A DNA stretch of 64,000 nt, taken from the NCBI GenBank assembly GCA_033980235.1, contig CM067065.1, positions 11,058,373 through 11,122,372 on the forward strand, read 5' to 3'. This stretch comes from Diadema setosum. Taxonomy: Eukaryota > Echinodermata > Echinoidea > Diadematoida > Diadematidae. The position numbers were made by a program, and so were the translations under genes. Positions 1 through 11,674 of this stretch are shown here, one piece after another (the first letter of the stretch is position 1; every line of letters begins with the position of its first letter). The notes beneath the pieces were generated by a model, which saw only the letters and a program-made list of their open reading frames with translations, was not told the origin of the DNA and did not search any database.

Positions 1-239
1 GCATTTGATTTTTGTAGCAGTTCCTCCCACACATGTTCTCTATAGTTCAAATGAAATTTTACATACTTGAGATTAATTCTTAGTGTATTCTGCGATTTCT
101 TTTTGTACATTATATCAAACATTAAAGTTTTCTTTCTCTTTGCTAGTTTTTAATTTCTTTTGTTACTATAGTTGTTAATAATTCTTTGATGTTTAGATGT
201 ATTCTACGATTTTTATCTGTAGATAACGTATAAGTCATA

Positions 240-717
240 CATCCCCCAAAGTGCGGTAAACGTTCGCGAGAATGTCTCAAAAGGTACGCGAACAGTTTGC
301 GATTACGTCGTAAAATGATCGGAAAAACTTCGCAGATTTCGCGTAACATACGCGAGACATTCTCCAAAGTTTCGGAGTCTGTTTGGGGTTTCACGAACAT
401 TTTGCGAATATCGCGCGTGTCTTGCGAAGGTCTTGCGCCTATGACGAAGCTTTAAAGACACTTTCGAGAACAATTCACGAGCAAATCCCGACTAAGTGTG
501 CGGAAAAGGTTCGCAAAAAATTTCAAACTTTTTTGAAATTCTCGCCGAAGTAAAAACGACATTCGCGAACAATTGACGACGCTTCCGAACCCTCACGTTT
601 GTTTGGCGATCTTTTGCAGACTAAAATGCGAATGCTGGATTTTGCCATTCGCGTCATTCGCAAATCGTTCGCGTGCTCCGTGAAATCCCACCCTAAGGGG
701 ATGTAGGGAGCGTTCAC
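240..717. repeat. CG-rich block of TTCGCGA/TTGCGAA motifs
   Basis: This block contains many short CpG words such as TTCGCGA, GCGAAC, TTTGCGAA and ACGCGAA in both orientations, in otherwise AT-rich DNA. The right edge (about 700-717) reads as a non-repetitive GGGATG tail. It lacks a clear period, so it looks like a degenerate interspersed repeat rather than a clean satellite. Short open frames across it follow from the CpG words and I do not take them as genes. Confidence 0.4.
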
Positions 718-739
718 TCAACAACAACAACAACAACAA
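718..739. repeat. (CAA)n microsatellite
   Basis: A short run of CAA triplets, followed by an A-rich stretch and a run of about 10 G residues at 757-767. Confidence 0.7.
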
Positions 740-767
740 AAAACACAAAATACAAGGGGGGGGGGGG

Positions 768-2234
768 TCAGTTCGTTCCTTGATTCTCGTTTCAGGTAGA
801 CTAATGATTTTATCAAAACATTTGGCTGGAGTATGACCTCAGTACTGTATCGATACAAAAACATTTCTAGAAGCCTGGTCGCGGATGATGGCTTTCAGAG
901 GTGTAATCCGCCTTTTATGTGTGGCACAATGCGTTCTTTTAGTGAGGGTTACGTTATATTAATTTAATAGTGGCGGAGTCAAGTCCAGAGCTAGAATAAT
1001 GTTTTTCAGATGCCGATAGCCCAAAACAGTTTTGATTATCGTAACAATCTCCCGAGGTTGTTCTTCATGGATTAGTTCCCCCGTCAGCGCAATGGAACAA
1101 TGCATGGTTAATAATAATCCGATACACCGGATGCGAGGTACAAGTTGTATGACAAAGAAGTATAAATATGACATGATTGTGCTTCATCATCAGAAAGTGC
1201 CAAACTAGGCTGAAAACAAAACCACACCATACATACAGTACACTATTCAATGCATCGATCGGCAAATCGTTGCAACCGCCATGATGGATGTTTATATGGT
1301 AAGTTACCCACATTCCCACAATGCACTAAGCCAGCTTACCAATATCCAGTCAACATCCAACAATCATATTACGCAAATACACATGCATGCGATAGGCGCG
1401 AATGTTATGGTGAACCAGTCACAAATCGGATTTTCCCGAGGTATTTGTTCCTTTGTTTGTTTTTACGATACTCGCGGGTTAATCGATCATTATCAAAGGG
1501 GCATGTTGGTGCATAAGCCATCACAAGAAACATTTAAATCCACATATGACTTCGCTCTCTTCTAGCAATCTAGTAGTTGTCAGTATTTTGCCAAGATTAC
1601 AAAACAATCGAGACGGAAACTGTTAATATACTGACCTATCCTGCAGCGACGATGTTTTTTTTTTATCTCCTGCTTACGACAATGTGTAAGCTCTTCATAT
1701 ATTTCAAGGCTTTGGGGGAATATCAGAAAGGACAAAGAATGTGTTTGTGTGTGTGTGTTTTTTTAACCCGTTCCTTACGGGTTCCCGTGGGAGCAACTGA
1801 TATACGGGAACCTGGTTTACCAGGTTCCCAAAATGAAGACAAGGGTACCTGCTTCAGTGGCCTAAATTCATTTTTCTCTGTGTTAGAATGCTCAGAAGAG
1901 TGGGTTTGATAAAAAGATCTGAGTTTATTCTATCAGGATTTGTTCTCCTGCTGTTTAAAAAAAGGGGGTTTTACAGTATTATGTACCTTTTCCTGATTTA
2001 GTTTTTTGCTTGTTCTGCTGTAAACTCGTACGAACATGTACATAAAATGATCAAGGCTGAGATCAGTTAGAAATGCGGGTTTGCTGACCCCAGTCACCTC
2101 ACTCAGGTACCTGGTTTTGTGTAGAACAAAAGATTCTGAGAGCTCATCAGCGCACGCTCTATTCATACCTCGCACCCGATCGATATTTCCATTGTTCACG
2201 GGCACATGTAGTTGACCGTAGAAAGGGGGACACA
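768..2234. other. No recognisable gene
   Basis: I see no supported gene here. A perfect 10-bp stem with a 4-nt loop, GGGAACCTGG and its complement, lies at 1806-1829 in a stretch rich in GGTTCCC words. A GTAAGT donor-like site occurs near 1298 but has no convincing exon around it. Confidence 0.4.
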
Positions 2235-2447
2235 ATGAACCGCTTGACTGCCTTCACACAGCTGGATTACCAACCTGTGTGCCTCTCTGTAGACGGGCGA
2301 AAAGAATCTCGTTTGGGGGCATTAAAGGCACTCAGAGAATTGCGGAAGGAACGGGAGGCAAAAATAGTAAAAATACTAATACACCATACTGATAATGTAA
2401 CAATATGGAACATCTACAATGTACATTTATTACTACCTTTTGAGTCA

Positions 2448-2480
2448 TCATCAACATCATCATCATCATCATCATCATCA
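2448..2480. repeat. (TCA)n microsatellite
   Basis: Run of TCA triplets, followed at 2523-2540 by a separate (GTT)n run. Confidence 0.8.
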
Positions 2481-2740
2481 ACAAATGGTTCCCTTAATGT
2501 AATAATACAATAGCTTTTCTCTGTTGTTGTTGTTGTTGTTAATTGTCATTATTACCATAATTATTTCTACACTGTTCAAGTTATCGAGTGATAAAGACAC
2601 ACATACAACCACACAATTTTTCCACTTTCTTTTCAAGGAGAGATACATACACCGCCAATGAGGGCGTATGAGAGAGTGAAAAAAAAAAAAGATAAGAGTC
2701 CCGTATCGGGACTAGCAGGATGCTGGATTCGCACGGACTC

Positions 2741-2809
2741 GCACGGTAGCGTGCCAACACCACGCACGGTACCGTGCCAACATCTCGCACGGTACCGTGC
2801 CAGATGGTC
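2741..2809. repeat. Three 23-bp repeats each holding a 14-bp palindrome
   Basis: The palindrome GCACGGTACCGTGC is seen at 2764-2777 and 2787-2800, with a one-base variant (GCACGGTAGCGTGC) at 2741-2754. The three start exactly 23 bp apart, so this is a short tandem array. It runs directly into the 10-bp array that follows. Confidence 0.85.
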
Positions 2810-2820
2810 CGCACTCGACG

Positions 2821-2990
2821 GTGGCACGCAGCCGCACGGAGGCGCACTGACTGGCACGAAGCCGCACGAAGGCGCACGAGGTCGCACGGGGTCGCACGGG
2901 GGCGTACAGAAGCGCACGCACCCGCACGAGGCCGTACGAAATGGCACGGAGCCGCACGCACCCGTGCGAAACCGCACGCAGCCGCACGAA
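2821..2990. repeat. 10-bp minisatellite, consensus GCCGCACGAA, about 17 units
   Basis: The sequence is phased exactly every 10 bases with the core GCACG at positions 4-8 of each unit. The outer bases vary and a few units have GTACG or GTGCG. The 10-bp unit cycles through all three frames every 30 bases and has few stop-forming words. This explains the long overlapping open frames on both strands, which encode only Arg/Cys/Ala/His-rich low-complexity peptides and are not genes. Confidence 0.9.
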
Positions 2991-3279
2991 GCAGCCCCGT
3001 GCGCAGTGCGTGCGGGAGTAACATAACTTAATGGTCTGACTGTACGTATTATGAAACTTTATGACACTAATTTGCCTACTGTCACATTAGTTACTTAAGT
3101 ACATCCGCAACGTTTTACCTTGTACTGAAGAGTAACGATGAAAGCCCGGTAAGATCGCATCAAGATTTCTGAAACAGAAATATAACTGAATTCTTTTGCA
3201 GTTGAAGCAGGGGGCAAATGAATAAGACATTATGCAAGGAGGTAGTTTTGACGAGGTGGTCCCCTTTGCTCGACACTTA

Positions 3280-3545
3280 CGAGTCATACAGCCAACGAGC
3301 TCGACATTCAACAATGGTCCATAATTCATACAACCCATGAGCCATACGCTTTAAGGAGTCACACAACCTCCAGTCATAAAATCCACGAGTCGTGAAACCC
3401 ACGAGTCATACAGCTCAGGAGTTAGGCATTGAACAAGGGTTTATGATTCACAGTACTCGCGAGCCATTATAGGCCAACGAATCGCACATCTCATGGGTCT
3501 TGAAACCCACAAGTCACACACAGCCCAGCAGTTCATGACTGGGCA
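3280..3545. repeat. Degenerate repeat around CGAGTCATACAGCC
   Basis: About a dozen diverged copies of a motif close to GAGTCATACAACCC recur every 17-25 bases (examples near 3289, 3338, 3357, 3387, 3405). Variants include GAGCCATA, GAGTCGTGAAACCC and AAGTCACACACAGCCC. The period is uneven, as in an old minisatellite. Confidence 0.55.
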
Positions 3546-4857
3546 GAAAAGGACCACATCGAGCTCATGGAATGTATGGTTTGTGGAGTGTATGACTCCT
3601 TGGCCTTACAATTCTCGCTATTGCCAGTGACGTAAAAAAAGTACTCGGATGTTGATCTAAGCGTCATTTACGGTGCATTAATGATTATGGGATAGCCCAG
3701 TAGCAAAGTCACTTCGATTCGTACGCGCGTGATAGTGACTAATGCTATTTGCACACACAACCGACTGTATTCTACGTGTACTTCCTGTTTTCTCGACTTG
3801 AATTCCAGCTTTAATATGACTTGAAATTTCTCCATTCTTAAGAAATTGCTGTTAATACGACTATTGGTTGTTGCTGCGAAGCTACCATGTGTTGTTCGCA
3901 CGACAGTGAGTGAAAAAAAAGAAAAAAAAAACCACAGATTTGAGAAATAGGACCCTATTAAACTGGCATGCCAGACGTGACGTGGCCGCGTGGGTGAAGT
4001 TTGCGGGTGATTCCACAGCGAAGTATGTGCGCGCGCGACATACTAGTAGTAGTAGTACGTACTTGCTTGGAAGAAATTGCTTGGGAGACAGGATAAGTTC
4101 GAGATCACGGTTCGTTCCCGATTGTGTTCGCGACACTTCGTCAGAGATAAAAAAAAAGAAGAAAAAAAAAAAAAGATGGGCATTCCATGACGACATCCAG
4201 GTGGGTGAATATTTTCCAGCATGTTTTCAGCGTATGCAGAGATGAGAGATCAGTGATGTGCACATCGATCGCATGATCAAGCAGTACGATGTAGCGGTAT
4301 GTGCTAGCTTATGCGTGCGGCCGGTGTGGTGCATGCTATTTAATGAAAGGCCTAGGGCAATGCATGCGGGGGATGCGGGGAGTATGACATGCCTGGCCAA
4401 TCGCTGAATAGGGCGGTGCAGCCGCCTATGTACTAGTATCCGTGGTCAGCACGGCGCTATACGTAAGGTACATGTACGCGCACGCTAGCGCTGTGCAAAA
4501 TATGCCCCTCGCCGGAAGTGCCCTTGCCCACAAAGCGCACTAAATTTTGACGAAAAAGCCACATCCGGGTACTTTTTACGTCATTGGCGACAGCGAGAAT
4601 TCGTGGAATATTGACTTGACTCGTTGGATGTATGTTACGCCTTTCGACATTTATTATTATACTGATATACAGATATCTTTGGTTGATAAGATGAATGTGG
4701 TACATAAGTGGCAGACAAATGTCAGAGGAGAGTTTAAAAGTACGAAAGATATAATTGTCCCTTATTTTGTACCCCAATTATTTTATTTACTTTAAGGATG
4801 AGCTGGGCTCATGACAACGTTCATAACAGAGAACATGACAAACGTCCAGCCCGTCTC
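3546..4857. other. No recognisable gene
   Basis: Nothing supportable as a gene. It contains A-runs at 3913-3930 and 4147-4174, a short (AGT)n run near 4045, and a run of CpG and GCATGC words between 4260 and 4400. Confidence 0.4.
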
Positions 4858-4859
4858 AC

Positions 4860-5059
4860 TATAAAACGGGACATCCTGCAGGCATCAACCCCGAGCTGCT
4901 ATTCAGCACGCAACTCTATCAGCACTCAGCATTACGGCACTTGTCAAACACTCGTCAATATTCGGCATCGTTCGCCGCCGGTCGGGCTTCGGAGTCCCGC
5001 TATCGGAACTACTCGCCGGCCTCGTCTTAGAGAGTGACACGCCCGCCCATCGTTCATCC
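4860..5059 (+). promoter_or_regulatory. Possible TATA promoter and first exon or LTR start
   Basis: A TATAAAA box at 4860-4866 is followed about 35-45 bases later by an initiator-like TATTCAG. A GC-rich segment then ends in a consensus splice donor (TCC|GTGAGT at 5059/5060). One frame stays open from 4865 to the donor but has no ATG. This could be the first exon of a gene or the start of a decayed LTR-type element. I found no matching second LTR. Only the TATA box and donor are seen; the role is inference. Confidence 0.3.
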
Positions 5060-5940
5060 GTGAGTAAGACCCGGGGACACCGCAATGTCGTAGACGTCAC
5101 GCGAGTGAACTGAATGACTCGATAGCACGATCCGCACACCCCCTCCCCCTTTCCAGGTGCTACTTATCCATATAAATCCCATGCTTATGGTTACGTCTTT
5201 CACAATGTAAATTCATATGATAATATTTCTAGCAGCACTTTTGTTTACATAATTCTTTGAATTGTAAATCTATGTACAAGTTGTTTTTTTATTTCATTTT
5301 GACGAGCCGGAAAGCATCGAGCTTCGTCTTTATTCACGGTATACAGTTGTGCAGCGCCGCCTTTTTTTGTAGTTCATATACCATTATACCACTGTAACAG
5401 GACATAATCTATCGTCAGCCAGACTACTCAGAGTCAAGAGCTGACACCCTCCATGTATCTCCGAAAAAAAAAAACAAAAAAAAAAAACCAAACACCACAA
5501 AAAAATTATCTCTCTCTCTGTGTATTTAAATCGCAGATTTAAGCAATGAGTATACTGCAGGGGAAAAAATGCATTCATAGATACAGAACGGTAACCAGAA
5601 ATTTGGCGAGTGTTCTGCCTTGTATATTTTGGTGAAATCTTTTACTATACCACACTAATTGGTTTGACCTATTGAAAATGTTTTTTCTACAATGATGACA
5701 ATAGTAATAATAGTAACAAGCATATCTAAAAATGGTTACTGTGTCTGTTTAGCGACACAAACGTAGACTTATTTGAATTTAATTTCGATTTTCAGTTTCA
5801 ATTCATATAGTATTTCATTTTTCGAAAAGAACACAAACATATCACTTCTCTTGGTAACAGGTTGGAAAAAAGCAAGTCACTGGTTGAAGAGAAATGAGGA
5901 ATTTTAAGATCATGTCAGGAATCTCTTCCCTCCGTCCGCG
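5060..5940. other. No recognisable gene
   Basis: AT-rich sequence with A-runs at 5463-5505 and a TCTCTCTC run near 5510. The stretch just upstream of 5941 may be the 5' side of the BEN-domain sequence that follows, but no start or promoter is clear. Confidence 0.35.
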
Positions 5941-6192
5941 ATGGGCACCGTGAATCGATCGTTGCCCATTGTCTTTCCCAAAACAAACCGTTGCTGTGAT
6001 AGTTTCACAGAATTTCGGAGCCGAAATCAAGGTCACGACGAAGAAGATGACCATCGAACAACGCTGTCTTCCCTGGCCTCTGAAACCAGAGCATTCCGTC
6101 AACAAGTGGACTCACAGCAACGACTCATCAAAGAGCTTCACGCTGTAGTCATCGCAAAGTCCCGAACCTTACGGTGCAGAGAAGCATCGTAG
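5941..6192 (+). pseudogene. Upstream piece of BEN-domain protein with coiled coil
   Basis: An 83-residue frame opening at an ATG. Residues about 30-75 are polar and rich in E, Q, R and L with heptad-like spacing (ETRAFRQQVDSQQRLIKELH), so a short coiled coil is likely. The frame ends in a stop at 6190. The second of the other two frames then reads EKHRRKIVEQQHENEDRR at about 6180-6230, and the BEN domain follows in the third. Coiled coil followed by BEN is a common order in BEN-domain proteins. Two frame changes within about 60 bases and no intron signal suggest a decayed single coding sequence, although a very short intron ending in TTGTAG near 6203 cannot be excluded. Confidence 0.45.
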
Positions 6193-6200
6193 AAAGATTG

Positions 6201-6554
6201 TAGAGCAGCAACACGAGAATGAGGATCGCCGATGATGAGCACAGCATTGTTGTCAACAGACAAGAATTCCTGCATGTGCTTGTGAAAGCAAAGTGCGGTG
6301 AATCTCTTCTGTTGAAGACACTGAGCTTGGTCTATGGTAGCCAGGAGTTGGCCGGCTTCAGCGTCAACGATGATCGCAATGTTGACCAGCCGCTTTTAGC
6401 CCTAATCGATGACCAGTGTTTCAAGGCTATCAGCAGCCAAGCGAGAAAGTCATTTCCCAGATATGATAGTCCTCGCAAAATCCGCATGATGGGAGACGTG
6501 GTGAACGGCAAATATCGTAATATCCATCGAAAGAGGAAGATTTCAATGGCGTGA
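6201..6554 (+). pseudogene. BEN-domain segment
   Basis: The frame from the ATG at 6219 gives 111 residues. Residues about 27-80 fit the BEN pattern: SLLLKTLSLVYGSQELAGFS, then a charged loop, an L-I-D-D step, CFKAI, and a closing KSFPRY. The family hallmarks (leucine-rich first helix, EL..S turn, late AI helix, final FP) are visible. BEN domains bind DNA and recruit chromatin regulators, and also occur in transposon- and virus-derived proteins. The C-terminal tail is basic (KYRNIHRKRKIS), as expected of a DNA-binding protein. A stop at 6201 in the same frame cuts it off from the upstream coiled-coil piece. BEN identity is recognised by pattern only. Whether it is a host gene, a retrocopy or a transposon gene is open. 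Confidence 0.55.
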
Positions 6555-7592
6555 AGTCGCTCTTCTCTATCGAACTACGGCTCTTTTCAGAGCCATCAAA
6601 TGATCAAGAAAGAATTATAGTCCTGTATGCCACAAGTGCAAAGAAATGCACATGGAACGCTCTGTCACATATAAAAGACGCACCCCCCCCCCCCACACAC
6701 ACACACAAACAAATATGCGGTCTCCTGGTAATACTATATTTCTGTATTGTTCATCCTACCTCTTCTGCAATTCTGTGCTCAGGTGACAGGCCTATTAATG
6801 CAAATTAAATTTAAACGTTTCAAAATTCCACTTTCTCATTGTATAGCTATTATAGTATAGGTCCTAATCCACAATATGCAATAAACATTGTAATGGGCTG
6901 CTGTCAAGCGATTGAAAGGGCATAGATGTCACTCAGCTTCTTATCACACGTAGTGAAAATAGTTTAATAGGACAGTCACATTTGCAAGACATTATAACTA
7001 TAACTCCTCTGCCTATTTCGTCCTTCCCATGTCACAGTGAGACATATTGAAGTTAAAGGTTTCGTCATAAAAGTATTTCTTTTTCGTTCCATACAATTTT
7101 CAGACCAAAAAGAAGTGAGAATATTGGCAGTTTGTGTGATTCATACCAAATGAGTGTCACAATATTGAAAGAGAAGTGATTAATGCCTGAATAGTCTTAT
7201 GTCCCCCAGGAAAAAAAAATAAATCAGATTTTAGCATTTCTAACTCTCAATGCGATTAGTCTGTCTTAATGCTAGTACAGTGACTCAAAATATACCATCT
7301 TAGCTCTATTTTGCCAGAATTCCCATTCAATTTGTTTATGGGTCAAATTCTTCAAGGTTTAGCTCTTGGATGCTCTTGGAACTGCATATTAATGTGTAAA
7401 GACAATGGAGAGATTGCTTGAACTTTGAGGAAAATGATTACTGGTATGCTCTACAAAGCTCCTCATTTCTCTTTAAACATGCACTGAACATCGAAAGTGG
7501 TTTTCTGGAAAGATGTTGGCAATGAGTTATGATTTCATACCCTGAGACAGTTGGATTGTTTCCCTATCTTTAATACCGTTGCGAAGGTTCCC

Positions 7593-7628
<36 letters not shown>

Positions 7629-7955
7629 TGGGGGGTCATACGGTATGTATGAGCTGTTTTTTTTTTGTGTGTGTGTGTTGTTGATACTATAGTCATTCAA
7701 ACGACTGAAAGAAGTAACGCTGGATGAGCTTTAATAGATTGCCTTTAAACAGTATCATACTGTAGTTACATGTTTATATATCAGTGTAGGGATGGCCGAA
7801 TAGGGGCGGAAGATGAGAGAGAAATATGGAGAAGGCGAGATGATGTGAAGACGGCATGTGTGTGGGTATGTATGTCTATGATGGAGATGGTTATTCGGCA
7901 CGTGGGTTCGGGTGGGAGGTCGTGCAGTCAATAAAGACAAGCACTCGACAGGAGT
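6555..7955. other. AT-rich spacer with long T run
   Basis: No gene seen. A C run followed by CA repeats lies at 6687-6712. A T run of more than 30 bases ends in GTGGGGGG at 7592-7636. Around 7925 an AATAAA sits on the plus strand, and another lies on the minus strand near 7986, so transcripts could end here from both sides. Confidence 0.4.
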
Positions 7956-7979
7956 CCTGTGAACAGCAAGCAGAGAGGT
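7956..7979. repeat. 24-bp direct repeat, left copy
   Basis: Identical to the copy at 9951-9974, 1,995 bp away. On the minus strand it reads as a pyrimidine-rich tract ending TTCACAG, which resembles a splice acceptor. Confidence 0.8.
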
Positions 7980-9951
7980 CAGTTTTATTGACTCATAATA
8001 AAGTCACAACACAATTACAGCTCCTAAAATGTACTTTAGGAGAACCCTTGAAACACTATATGTGCACATCATCAAATCCGCACGTGTTTAACACCAAAAT
8101 AACTCATTCATAATAACACACAAATACCAAGTGAGTTTTCTTGTCTCTATAACTATATAAATCCACAGTGGAGTATCAATAATAGTATCATTACTAGTGA
8201 AAGCATCTGCCATATAATCAGCTGTATGTGACATAAATCTCTCTCTCTCTGTGTTATTTCACTTATCATGACTGTTAAAAACCATTTATAATACATTAAA
8301 CAGGCTGTAAATGGCTGGGTACAATAATGTTGTGGAACCATTTGATACAATATAAATGTGTTGTAACAATATCTGCTTTTTGAGACCCATATCTTACAAC
8401 ACTGTGATGTCCATTCACACAAAGGCTCACTCTATGGAATAAAATCATACTCTCCACACTTCATGATAAGCAGCAAGTGTCATGTCCACTGTTAGTGTAA
8501 TGTCAGACCCCATATAGTAGGATAAAGGCTTTTTACATGTGTGACTACCAGTCCTTGCATATACATATACAATACATCTCTTATTCATCATATGGATGTG
8601 AAAAGAATAATACCTGTTTTGTTTTAGAGTCCAGCAAAGATCTGACTCGAACTATGCTATTTTGTTTGAATGATAATAAAAACAAAATGAGACAGCAGTT
8701 CTCTCTTCACTAATTTGAATTGCTGAACAGTTTACCAGAGCCTGAATGCATAGTATTATTAACATTTCCACATAACCCTTCTATAAGATCACCTTTGCTC
8801 TTAGATAAAAGTCACGCGATATCATATGGATAAATCCTCTCTTCCACCAACCATTCCTAACATCTGCAGATCACTTCGTCACAGTCAAATCACCTATCCC
8901 TACTCAAAACAATTACAATCACACATCTGATCCATATAGGTCCCACTACATCAAATCTAGAATGTCAGCAAGATAAGATGGGGGTATAGTAATGCTGAAA
9001 AATTACATTATACCCAACTACTGCGGATCTTACAACTTTAGATCACAGGGTACACCAACTATGAAAAACAAATGCAAATCTACACAATGTCTCAGCATAA
9101 CAAACCTTAAATGATGGTAACGGCAGTGCAATACACCTGTATTCTTAACTCCTCCATTGTGTGTGTCAAAACTATTATGATCGATACTCAGGTAGCTTCT
9201 TAAATCTCTTGCTAGACGACACACCGACAAGATACCCTAGTCCCTATCAATACAGAATCTTACTCTATTAGGGGAAGCAAAAGGAATAATATTCCCTCTT
9301 ACAACCTCAGTGGTATTACATCATAAACCCACAACACTGTACCTACACTGTACATCTCTGACTCTATCTCTAAACTCTTCCACCTTAGATGCATTACCAA
9401 AATGTAGTACAGGTAAATAGCTTCCATCAAAAACCATCAACTCAGCATCTTATCACACTATTATAGGCGCCCCATACTACACAGCACCATGCAATATCAG
9501 AGTACACAGATCACGCTAAACGCCCACTGTTACACAGCGCTACATAATACACTGTTCAATACCGTAATTGGTCATGCACGTACACAAACCTACGCAGGCC
9601 TGCAGCCCTTGCATTGTACTACTGCACTACGAATACATTGTGCGCACAAGACTACGGCAGCCGCAATTTATACGCCCGTACACACAACATACGTCCGTAG
9701 ACCGACTTAACACAGGTACGTACATACATAAGTTACCGTGCATTCAGTGCCACTGAACAAAACCACCATCAACCAGAGACAAATAGAATGGCTTCATGTA
9801 AATTATGACAAAGACTCTCACTCCATATAATATGCCTGTTTGACCCTTAAAACTCTTCATAACAATTACCAATACTGATAATACAGCACCATAACATCTA
9901 AGCACTGAAATTCTTGAGTAATTTGCGACGTTCTCATTTTCATCAACTCAC
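7957..9951 (-). other. Candidate intron or G-poor insertion between direct repeats
   Basis: On the minus strand the segment opens with CACAG|GTGAGT (donor at 9951/9950) and closes with a pyrimidine-rich CTGTTCACAG (ends 7957). Both lie inside the same 24-bp direct repeat, so the predicted intron is exactly one repeat period long. The plus strand is strongly C over G between about 8740 and 9750, pointing to strand-biased mutation or transcription. No coding capacity was found inside. An inserted element with long target duplications is the alternative. Confidence 0.35.
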
Positions 9952-9974
9952 CTGTGAACAGCAAGCAGAGAGGT
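9951..9974. repeat. 24-bp direct repeat, right copy
   Basis: Second identical copy. On the minus strand its junction with the segment reads CACAG|GTGAGT, a consensus donor. Confidence 0.8.
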
Positions 9975-10076
9975 GCCTGCCACATGGGGGCGCCCCTCTG
10001 TTGCTGATGTCTCTACATAATTAGTACATCCCCACATCAGCATAACATAACATATTGTCATTATCATTTGTTACAT

Positions 10077-10094
10077 TCGTGTGTGTGTGTCTGT

Positions 10095-10141
<47 letters not shown>
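10077..10141. repeat. (GT)n microsatellite
   Basis: Long dinucleotide run, matched by a (CA)n-rich run at 10238-10310. The pair could form a stem, and the cysteine/valine- or histidine/threonine-rich open frames across both are artefacts. Confidence 0.9.
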
Positions 10142-10146
<5 letters not shown>

Positions 10147-10237
10147 GTGTTTGGTGCGCACGGGGCAATATTCCTGAAAACCTCGGATTATGAACAAAAA
10201 GTCTATCATATACACACAAGCAACTTCCAGTTACCCA

Positions 10238-10310
10238 AGCACACAAACACATACATACACACGCACACACACACGCACATACACACACACATACACGCAC
10301 ACACATCTAC
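10238..10310. repeat. Interrupted (CA)n microsatellite
   Basis: ACACAC runs with GC and TA interruptions. Confidence 0.85.
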
Positions 10311-10439
10311 ATATTATAAACACTCTCCATACACTATCTATATAAAACATACTCGTAAAAAGGTTGTCACAGAGCAACTGAAGTTTAAAATCCAACGATC
10401 ATGTATGGCTCTTCCACACACCGGCTGCCATTATTAAAA

Positions 10440-11670
10440 CAGATGATGCAAGAGAAAAAAATGCAAGAGAGACAAATTTCTACATTGTAACTGTGTTTTG
10501 ATATGAAGTAGCAATATATATCTATACCATGAAAACAATCTCAGTTTTTTTTCATTTTCTTCACACTGTTTGCCAAATTATCGTTTCACGCAGATTGTAG
10601 TATAGACCGCTACACAGACATTTGACTGCGTGACACAGAAAATGAAAAAAAAAAGTCAAAGCGTTTTGATTATGAAATACTTATTATGCAATACAATACC
10701 ATACAAGATTTCCAATCCAGATAACTTTGTAGTTCGTAATGATTTAAAAGAATAGGAGAAGAATTGCATTGTTGACACGAATACAACAAAGCGGGAATTT
10801 CTCTGCGCAGAGCAGCTTTTTAGATGCATTATGGGATAGCTCAGGGGACACACTTGCCCCAGTTTTGGTTGTATATGTACTCAGGTCAAGTCCTGTCTTT
10901 ATCCAATGGTATTTTCTGTTAAATATTTCTTCGCTTTCCATCATGTCACCAGCATATTGAAGCATTACAGTTGTAAACTATGACTCTATTGACCGCAAAT
11001 CAGTAAAAATAAAAATTCAGAATCTTTCAACTCTTTAAAAGGTGAATTACAGTCAAGAAAATTTAAGGAGTAGCAAGTTAAAAGCAGACAAATAACCCCA
11101 TTAGATCGTTTGCGAACAGGACGCGTCCGAGGAATCCACAAGTGTATATGAGAGGCTCTTCTGCGCATTGACGATACCGAGAATGTAAACATTTCATCTG
11201 GACTGAGGGGTTCATGCAAAATGCTATATTCAAGGTTGTCGTTATTCAGTCCGCATTATGACCAAGATCTCTACACGCAAACGTATGAGAATCCCTCCCC
11301 GAAATCTTCATTAATAGGTTTGTGCAGCAGGTAGCACGACCAAGTGTGTTTAGTTATTATAAGCATGAAAGAAGAAGATATTAACATTAATTACGAGAAT
11401 CTGTTCGATTCTTATTTAACCGAACTACCTCCTCAATTTCAAATTGTCTACAAAAGGTACTGCAATGATAAACGAAACCCACCGTAACTGCAGGAAATAC
11501 ATGGATGTCAAACTTACGAAGAGCAGGAACAGTTCTCGAACGGTCAATATTAATATGCAAATGGAAACGTGAGCATGTCGTTCCCTAACAACTTGCCATA
11601 TTGTTTGGAGGCCTATATGATATCATAAATATTTTAATTAAAACGCAATTATGCCCGAGGTTCTATTCCA
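10440..11670. other. No recognisable gene
   Basis: AT-rich sequence without repeats I can define. Short open frames are present on both strands but none shows a recognisable motif or splice context. Confidence 0.4.
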
Positions 11671-11674
11671 TTAT

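Noticed and set aside
1250..1299. First exon with GTAAGT donor
   Set aside because: Only an ATG and a donor-like word; no promoter, coding signal or partner exon.
2581..3031. Five overlapping open frames of 85-147 residues on both strands
   Set aside because: They are produced by the 10-bp and 23-bp GCACG arrays, which lack stops in every frame; the peptides are low complexity.
7956..9974. LTR retrotransposon with 24-bp terminal repeats
   Set aside because: 24 bp is too short for LTRs and there is no gag, reverse transcriptase or primer-binding site between them.
10021..10437. Open frames rich in Cys/Val and His/Thr
   Set aside because: They translate (GT)n and (CA)n microsatellites.
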